DNA of 64,000 bases, taken from Rugalucina vietnamica (lineage: Eukaryota > Mollusca > Bivalvia > Lucinida > Lucinidae). Both the position numbers and the translations under genes were made by a program. Of this stretch, positions 57,001-64,000 are shown piece by piece (positions within the stretch are counted from its first letter, which is position 1; every line of letters begins with the position of its first letter). The DNA lies in contig OZ024874.1 of assembly GCA_964017185.1 (NCBI GenBank), forward strand, positions 48,760,856 to 48,824,855. Direction: 5' to 3'. The notes under the pieces were generated by a model, which was not told where the DNA came from, did no database searches, and was given only the letters and a program-made list of their open reading frames with translations.

Positions 57001-60000
57001 TGGGATTTACAGTAGAAGGGACGTACTTTTAAACCACATAAGCGGCTATGTAGGGAAAACTCTCGTTTTCGAAAAAATAGGGGTACAAAAATGACCGAAA
57101 ATGGAAATTTCTGTACAGTATTGCAATGTGTCGGTACCAACTCGGGCTGGTTTCTCACAGAACCCCACCGAGTTTAGGGAGTTCGAGACCCAGTGGGGCT
57201 TGTAGTCCATACAAGTGCCTTTACAGCCCATAGGTCGGTTATACTGGGAAAACTCTGGTTTGTCGGAAATTTCAACTCAAACATTGGGAAACGTGAACAT
57301 TCATGGTTTTGGGGGTGGGGTAAGAGGCACCCCTGTCATTGACGTGCGCGGAGTTTAGGGAGCAAGCGACCTAGTGGGATTTACAGTAGAAGGAATGTAC
57401 TTTCAGACCACATAAGCGGCTATGCCGGGAAAACTCTAGTTTTCGAGAAATAGGGGTACAAAAATGACCGAAAATGGAAATTTCTGTATAGTATTGCAAT
57501 GTGTCGGTACCAACTTGGGCTGGTTTCTCACAGAACCCCACCGAGTTTAGGGAGTTCGAGACCCAGTGGGGCTTGTAGTCCATACAAGTGCCTTTACAGC
57601 CCATAGGGCGGTTATACTGGGAAAACTCTGGTTTGTCGGAAATTTCAACTCAAACATTGGGAAACGTGAACATTCATGGGTTTGGGGGTGGGGTATGAGG
57701 CACCCCTGTCATTGACGTGCGCGGAGTTTAGGGAGCAAGCGACCTAGTGGGATTTACAGTAGAAGGAATGTACTTTCAGACCACATAAGCGGCTATGCCG
57801 GGAAAACTCTAGTTTTCGAAATAATGGGGGTACAAAAATGACCAAAAATGGAAATTTCTGTACAGTATTGCAATGTGTCGGTACCAACTCGGGCTGGTTT
57901 CTCACAGAACCCCACCGAGTTTAGGGAGTTCGAGACCCAGTGGGGCTTGTAGTCCATACAAGTGCCTTTACAGCCCATAGGGCGTTTATATTGGGAAAAC
58001 TCTGGTTTGTCGGAAATTTCAACTCAAACATTGGGAAACGTGAACATTCATGGGTTTGGGGGTGGGGTATGAGGCACCCCTGTCATTGACGTGCGCGGAG
58101 ATTAGGGAGCAAGCGACCTAGTGGGATTTACAGTAGAAGGGATGTACTTTCAGACCATATAAGCGGCTATGCCGGGAAAACTCTAGTTTTCGAAATAATA
58201 GGGGTACAAAGATGACCGAAAATGGAAATTTCTGTACAGTATTGCAATGTGTCGGTACCAACTCGGGCTGGTTTCTCACAGAACCCCACCGAGTTTAGGG
58301 AGTTCGAGACCCAGTGGGGCTTATAGTCTATACAAGTGCCTTTACAGCCCATAGGTCGTTTATACTGGGAAAACTCTGGTTTGTCGGAAATTTCAACTCA
58401 AACATTGGGAAACGTGAACATTCATGGGTTTGGGGGTGGGGTAAGAGGCACCCCTGTCATTGACGTGCGCGGAGTTTAGGGAGCAAACGACCTAGTGGGA
58501 TTTACAGTAGAAGGGACGTACTTTTAAACCACATAAACGGCTATGCCGGGAAGACTCTAGTTTTCGAAAAAATAGGGGTACAAAAATGACCGAAAATGGA
58601 AATTTCTGTACAGTATTGCAATGTGTCGGTACCAACTCGGGCTGGTTTCTCACAGAACCCAACCGAGTTTAGGGAGTTCGAGACCCAGTGGGCCTTATAG
58701 TCCATACAAGTGCCTTTACAGCCCATAGGTCGGTAATACTGGGAAAACTCTGGTTTGTCGGAAATTTCAACTTAAACATTGGGAAACGTGAACATTCATG
58801 GGTTTGTGGGTGGGGTATGAGGCACCCCTGTCATTGACGTGCGCGGAGTTTAGGGAGCAAGCGACCTAGTGGGATTTACAGTAGAAGGGATGTACTTTCA
58901 GACCATATAAGCGGCTATGTCGTGAAAACTCTGGTTTTCGAGAAATAGGGGTACAAAGATGACCGAAAATGGAAATTTCTGTATAGTATTGCAATGTGTC
59001 GGTACCAAGTCGGGCTGGTTTCTCACAGAACCCCACCGAGTTTAGGGAGTTCGAGACCCAGTGGGGCTTGTAGTCTATACAAGTGCCTTTACAGCCCATA
59101 GGTCGGTTATATTGGGAAAACTCTGGTTTGTCGGAAATTTCAACTCAAACATTGGGAAACGTGAACATTCATGGTTTTGGGGGTGGGGTAAGAGGCACCC
59201 CTGTCATTGACGTGCGCGGAGTTTAGGGAGCAAGCGACCTAGTGGGATTTACAGTAGAAGGAATGTACTTTCAGACCACATAAGCGGCTATGCCGGGAAA
59301 TCTCTAGTTTTCTAGAAATAGGGATACAAAAATGACCAAAAATGGAAATTTCTGTATAGTATTGCAATGTGTCGGTACCAACTCGGGCTGGTTTCTCACA
59401 GAACCCCACCGAGTTTAGGGAGTTCGAGACCCGGTGGGTCTTGTAGTCCATACAAGTGCCTTTACAGCCCATAGGTTGGTTATACTGGGAAAACTCTGGT
59501 TTGTCGAAAATTTCAACTCAAACATTGGGAAACGTGAACATTCATGGCTTTGGGGGTGGGGTAAGAGGCACCCCTGTCATTGACGTGCGCGGAGTTTAGG
59601 GAGCAAGCGACCTAGTGGGATTTACAGTAGAAGGAATGTACTTTCAGACCACATAAACGGCTATGCCGGGAAAACTCTAGTTTTCGAGAAATAGGGGTAC
59701 AAAAATGACCAAAAATGGAAATTTCTGTATAGTATTGCAATGTGTCGATACCAACTCGGGCTGGTTTCTCACAGAACCCCACCGAGTTTAGGGAGTTCGA
59801 GACCCAGTGGGCCTTGTAGTCCATACAAGTGCCTTTACAGCCCATAGGTCGGTTATACTGGGAAAACTCTGGTTTGTCGGAAATTTCAACTCAAACATTG
59901 GGAAACGTGAACATTCATTGGTTTGGGGGTGGGGTAAGAGGCACCCCTGTGATTGGCGAGCACGGAGTTTAGGGAGCAAGCGACCTAGTGGGATTTACAG

Positions 60001-63000
60001 TAGAAGGGATGTACTTTTAGACCATATAAGCGGCTATGTCGGGAAAACTCTGGTTTTCGAGAAATAGGTGTACAAAGATGACCGAAAATGGAAATTTCTG
60101 TACAGTATTGCAATATGTCGGTACCAACTCGGGCTGGTTTCTCACAGAACCCCACCGAGTTTAGGGAGTTCGAGACCCAGTGGGCCTTGTAGTCCATACA
60201 AGTGCCTTTACAGCCCATAGGTCGGTTATACTAGGAAAACTCTGGTTTGTCGGAAATTTCAACTCAAACATTGGGAAACGTGAACATTCATTGGTTTGGG
60301 GGTGGGGTAAGAGGCACCCCTGTCATTGACGTGCGCGGAGTTTAGGGAGCAAGCGACCTAGTGAGATTTATAGAAGAAGGAATGTACTTTCAGACCACAT
60401 AAGCGGCTATGCCGGGAAAACTCTAGTTTTCTAGAAATAGGGGTACAAAAATGACCAAAAAATGGAAATTTCTGTACAGTATTGCAATGTGTCGGTACCA
60501 ACTCGGGCTGGTTTCTCACAGAACCCCACCGAGTTTAGGGAGTTCGAGACCCAGTGGGGCTTGTAGTCCATACAAGTGCCTTTACAGCCCATAGATCGGT
60601 TATACTGGGAAAACTCTGGTTTGTCGGAAATTTCAACTCAAACATTGGGAAACGTGAACATTCATGGGTTTGGGGGTGGGGTAAGAGGCACCCCTGTTAT
60701 TGACGTGCGCGGAGTTTAGGGAGCAAACGACCTATCGGGATTTACAGTAGAAGGGACGTACTTTTAAACCACATAAGCGGCTATGCCGGAAAAACTCTAG
60801 TTTTCGAAAAAATAGGGATACAAAAATGACCGAAAATGGAAATTTCTGTACAGTATTGCAATGTGTCGGTACCAACTCGGGCTGGTTCCTCACAGAACCC
60901 CACCGAGTTTAGGGAGTTCGAGTCCCAGTGGGCCTTGTAGTCCATACAAGTGCCTTTACAGCCCATAGGTCGGTAATACTGGGAAAACTCTGGTTTGTCG
61001 GAAATTTCAACTCAAACATTGGGAAACGTGAACATTCATGGGTTTGGGGGTGGGGTATGAGGCACCCCTGTCATTGACGTGCGCGGAGTTTAGGGAGCAA
61101 GCGACCTAGTGGGATTTACAGTAGAAGGGATGTACTTTCAGACCATATAAGCGGCTATGTCGGGAAAACTGTGGTTTTCGAGAAAAAGGGGTACAAAGAT
61201 GACCGAAAATGGAAATTTCTGTATAGTATTGCAATGTGTCGGTACCAACTCGGGCTGGTTTCTCACAGAACCCCACCGAGTTTAGGGAGTTCGAGACCCA
61301 GTGGGGCTTGTAGTCTATACAAGTGCCTTTACAGCCCATAGGTCGGTTATACTGGGAAAACTCTGGTTTGTCGGAAATTTCAACTCAAACATTGGGAAAC
61401 GTGAACAATTATGGTTTTGGGGTGTGGTAAGAGGCACCCCTGTCATTGACGTGCGCGGAGTTTAGGGAGCAAGCGACCTAGTGGGATTTACAGTAGAAGG
61501 AATGTACTTTCAGACCACATAAACGGCTATGCCGGGAAAACTCTATTTTTCGAGAAATAGGGGTACAAAAATGACCAAAAATGGAAATTTCTGTATAGTA
61601 TTGCAATGTGTCGGTACCAACTCGGGCTGGTTTCTCACAGAACCCCACCGAGTTTAGGGAGTTCGAGACCCAGTGGGCCTTGTAGTCCATACAAGTGCCT
61701 TTACAGCCCATAGGTCGGTTATACTGGGAAAACTCTGGTTTGTCGGAAATTTCAACTCAAACATTGGGAAACGTGAACATTCATTGGTTTGGGGGTGGGG
61801 TAAGAGGCACCCCTGTCATTGACGTGCGCGGAGTTTAGGGAGCAAGCGACCTAGTGGGATTTACAGAAGAAGGAATGTACTTTTAGACCACATAAGCGGC
61901 TATGCCGGGAAAACTCTAGTTTTCTAGAAATAGGGGTACAAAAATGACCAAAAATGGAAATTTCTATACAGTATTGCAATGTGTCGGTACCAACTCGGGC
62001 TGGTTTCTCACAGAACCCCACCGAGTTTAGGGAGTTCGAGACCCAGTGGGGCTTGTAGTCCATACAAGTGCCTTTACAGCCCATAGGTCGGTTATACTGG
62101 GAAAACTCTGGTTTGTCGGAAATTTCAACTCAAACATTGGGAAACGTGAACATTCATGGGTTTGGGGGTGGGGTATAAGGTACCCCTGTGATCGGCGAGC
62201 ACGGAGTTTAGGGAGCAAGCGACCTAGTGGGATTTACAGTAGAAGGGATGTACTTTTAGACCATATAAGCGGCTATGTCGGAAAAACTCTGGTTTTCGAG
62301 AAATAGGGGTACAAATATGACCAAAAATGGAAATTTCTGTATAGTATTGCAATGTGTCGGTACCAACTCGGGCTGGTTTCTCACAGAACCCCACCGAGTT
62401 TAGGGAGTTCGAGACCCAGTGGGGCTTGTAGTCTATACAAGTGCCTTTACAGCTCATAGGTCGGTTATACTGGGAAAACTCTGGTTTGTCGGAAATTTCA
62501 ACTCAAACATTGGGAAACGTGAACATTCATGGCTTTGGGGGTGGGGTAAGAGGCACCCCTGTCATTGACGTGCGCGGAGTTTAGGGAGCAAGCGACCTAA
62601 TGGGATTTACAGTAGAAGGAATGTACTTTCAGACCACATAAACGGCTATGCCGGGAAAACTCTAGTTTTCGAGAAATAGGGGTACAAAAATGACCAAAAA
62701 TGGAAATTTCTGTATAGTATTGCAATGTGTCGGTACCAACTCGGGCTGGTTTCTCACAGAACCCCACCGAGTTTAGGGAGTTCGAGACCCAGTGGGCCTT
62801 GTAGTCCATACAAGTGCCTTTACAGCCCATAGGTCGGTTATACTGGGAAAACTCTGGTTTGTCGGAAATTTCAACTCAAACATTGGGAAACGTGAACATT
62901 CATTGGTTTGGGGGTGGGGTAAGAGGCACCCCTGTCATTGACGTGCGCGGAGTTTAGGGAGCAAGCGACCTAGTGGGATTTACAGAAGAAGGAATGTACT

Positions 63001-64000
63001 TTCAGACCACATAAGCGGCTATGCCGGGAAAACTCTAGTTTTCTAGAAATAGGGGTACAAAAATGACCAAAAATGGAAATTTCTGTACAGTTTTGCAATG
63101 TGTCGGTACCAACTCGGGCTGGTTTCTCACAGAACCCCACCGAGTTTAGGGAGTTCGAGACCCAGTGGGGCTTGTAGTCCATACAAGTGCCTTTACAGCC
63201 CATAGGTCGGTTATACTGGGAAAACTCTGGTTTGTCGGAAATTTCAACTCAAACATTGAAAAACGTGAACATTCATGGGTTTGGGGGTGGGGTAAGAGGC
63301 ACCCCTGTTATTGACGTGCGCGGAGTTTAGGGAGCAAACGACCTATCGGGATTTACAGTAGAAGGGACGTACTTTTAAACCACATAAGCGGCTATGCCGG
63401 GAAAACTCTAGTTTTCGAAAAAAATAGGGATACAAAAATGACCGAAAATGGAAATTTCTGTACAGTATTGCAATGTGTCGGTACCAACTCGGGCTGGTTC
63501 CTCACAGAACCCAACCGAGTTTAGGGAGTTCGAGACCCAGTGGGCCTTGTAGTCCATACAAGTGCCTTTACAGCCCATAAGTCGGTTATACTGGGAAAAC
63601 TCTGGTTTGTCGGAAATTTCAACTCAAACATTGGGAAACGTGAACATTCATGGGTTTGGGGGTGGGGTATAAGGTACCCCTGTGATTGGCGAGCACGGAG
63701 TTTAGGGAGCAAGCGACCTAGTGGGATTTACAGTAGAAGGGATGTACTTTTAGACCATATAAGCGGCTATGTCGGAAAAACTCTGGTTTTCGAGAAATAG
63801 GGGTACAAATATGACCGTAAATGGAAATTTCTGTACAGTATTGCAATGTGTCGGTACCAACTCGGGCTGGTTTCTCACAGAACCCCACCGAGTTAAGGGA
63901 GTTCGAGACCCAGTGGGCCTTGTAGTCCATACAAGTGCCTTTACAGCCCATAGGACGGTAATACTGGGAAAACTCTGGTTTGTCGGAAATTTCAACTTAA
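48022..64000 (+). repeat. 373-bp satellite array, about 43 copies, continues beyond window
   Basis: Unit starts (ATTGACGTGCGCGGAGTTTA) recur at 48022, 48370, 48743, 49116 and every 373-374 bp to the end. The first unit is 25 bp short. Units carry variant classes: CCATATAAGCGGCTATGTCG with TACAAAGATGACCG; CCACATAAGCGGCTATGCCG with TACAAAAATGACCA; and TTTTAAACCACATAAGC with TTCGAAAAAATAGG (374 bp). Every unit contains open frames of 61-95 codons on both strands. The period is not a multiple of three and frames break at single-base indels, so they are by-products of the satellite and not genes. Each unit is itself two diverged halves. Confidence 0.97.
54345..54717 (+). repeat. Representative 373-bp unit showing two related halves
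   Basis: In this unit TTTAGGGAGCAAGCGACCTA (54366) aligns with TTTAGGGAGTTCGAGACCCA (54558). CATAAGCGGCTATGTCGGGA aligns with CATAGGTCGGTTATACTAGG and then AAAACTCTGG, 192 bp further on. The halves are about 192 and 181 bp. Confidence 0.85.

Noticed and set aside
48777..63995. Dozens of similar 61-95 codon open frames on both strands in the 373-bp satellite
   Set aside because: They repeat with the satellite period, which is not a multiple of three. They differ by frameshifting single-base indels and lack any start or splice context. They are satellite translation.

Overview
The window is eukaryotic, AT-rich and dominated by repeats. Split coding exons with GT/AG borders, a LINE, a tRNA-derived SINE, MITE-like hairpins and long satellites all point to a metazoan. 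The repeat styles suggest a marine invertebrate, most likely a bivalve mollusc (inference from recalled family appearance, not from a search).

Layout. 1-9.9 kb: minisatellites, a decayed LINE (about 2618-5336), truncated copies of a second RT retroelement, one sushi (CCP) exon at 5597-5767 and a tRNA-derived SINE. 9.9-17.3 kb: a 2.4 kb interval bounded by exact 27-bp inverted repeats, three small GC-tipped hairpin elements and a duplicated segment. 17.3-31.5 kb: a 14.2 kb mirror-image structure. It has inverted outer ends, then arrays of a 128-bp repeat, then arrays of a 210-bp repeat that switch strand abruptly at about 26165. No credible protein is coded in it. The 128-bp repeats carry perfect nuclear-receptor palindromes (AGGTCA-N3-TGACCT). 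33.7-41.8 kb: exons of a plus-strand extracellular mosaic gene (SUEL-like lectin, CUB-like, sushi, sushi, LDLa). All are phase 1-1, with introns full of MITEs, retroelement pieces and decayed LDLa exon copies. 42-48 kb: more retroelement copies and short repeats. 48.0-64.0 kb: about 43 copies of a 373-bp satellite running off the window end, itself an old dimer of about 186-bp halves with higher-order order.

The only host gene supported is the mosaic secreted or receptor-like protein. The sushi exon at 5.6 kb may belong to it, about 28 kb upstream, since strand and phase agree; this is unproven. The most unusual object is the 14.2 kb mirror-image element with its nested arrays, dispersed 17-bp motif and nuclear-receptor site content. 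The next most interesting are the satellite organisation and the LDLa exon relics.
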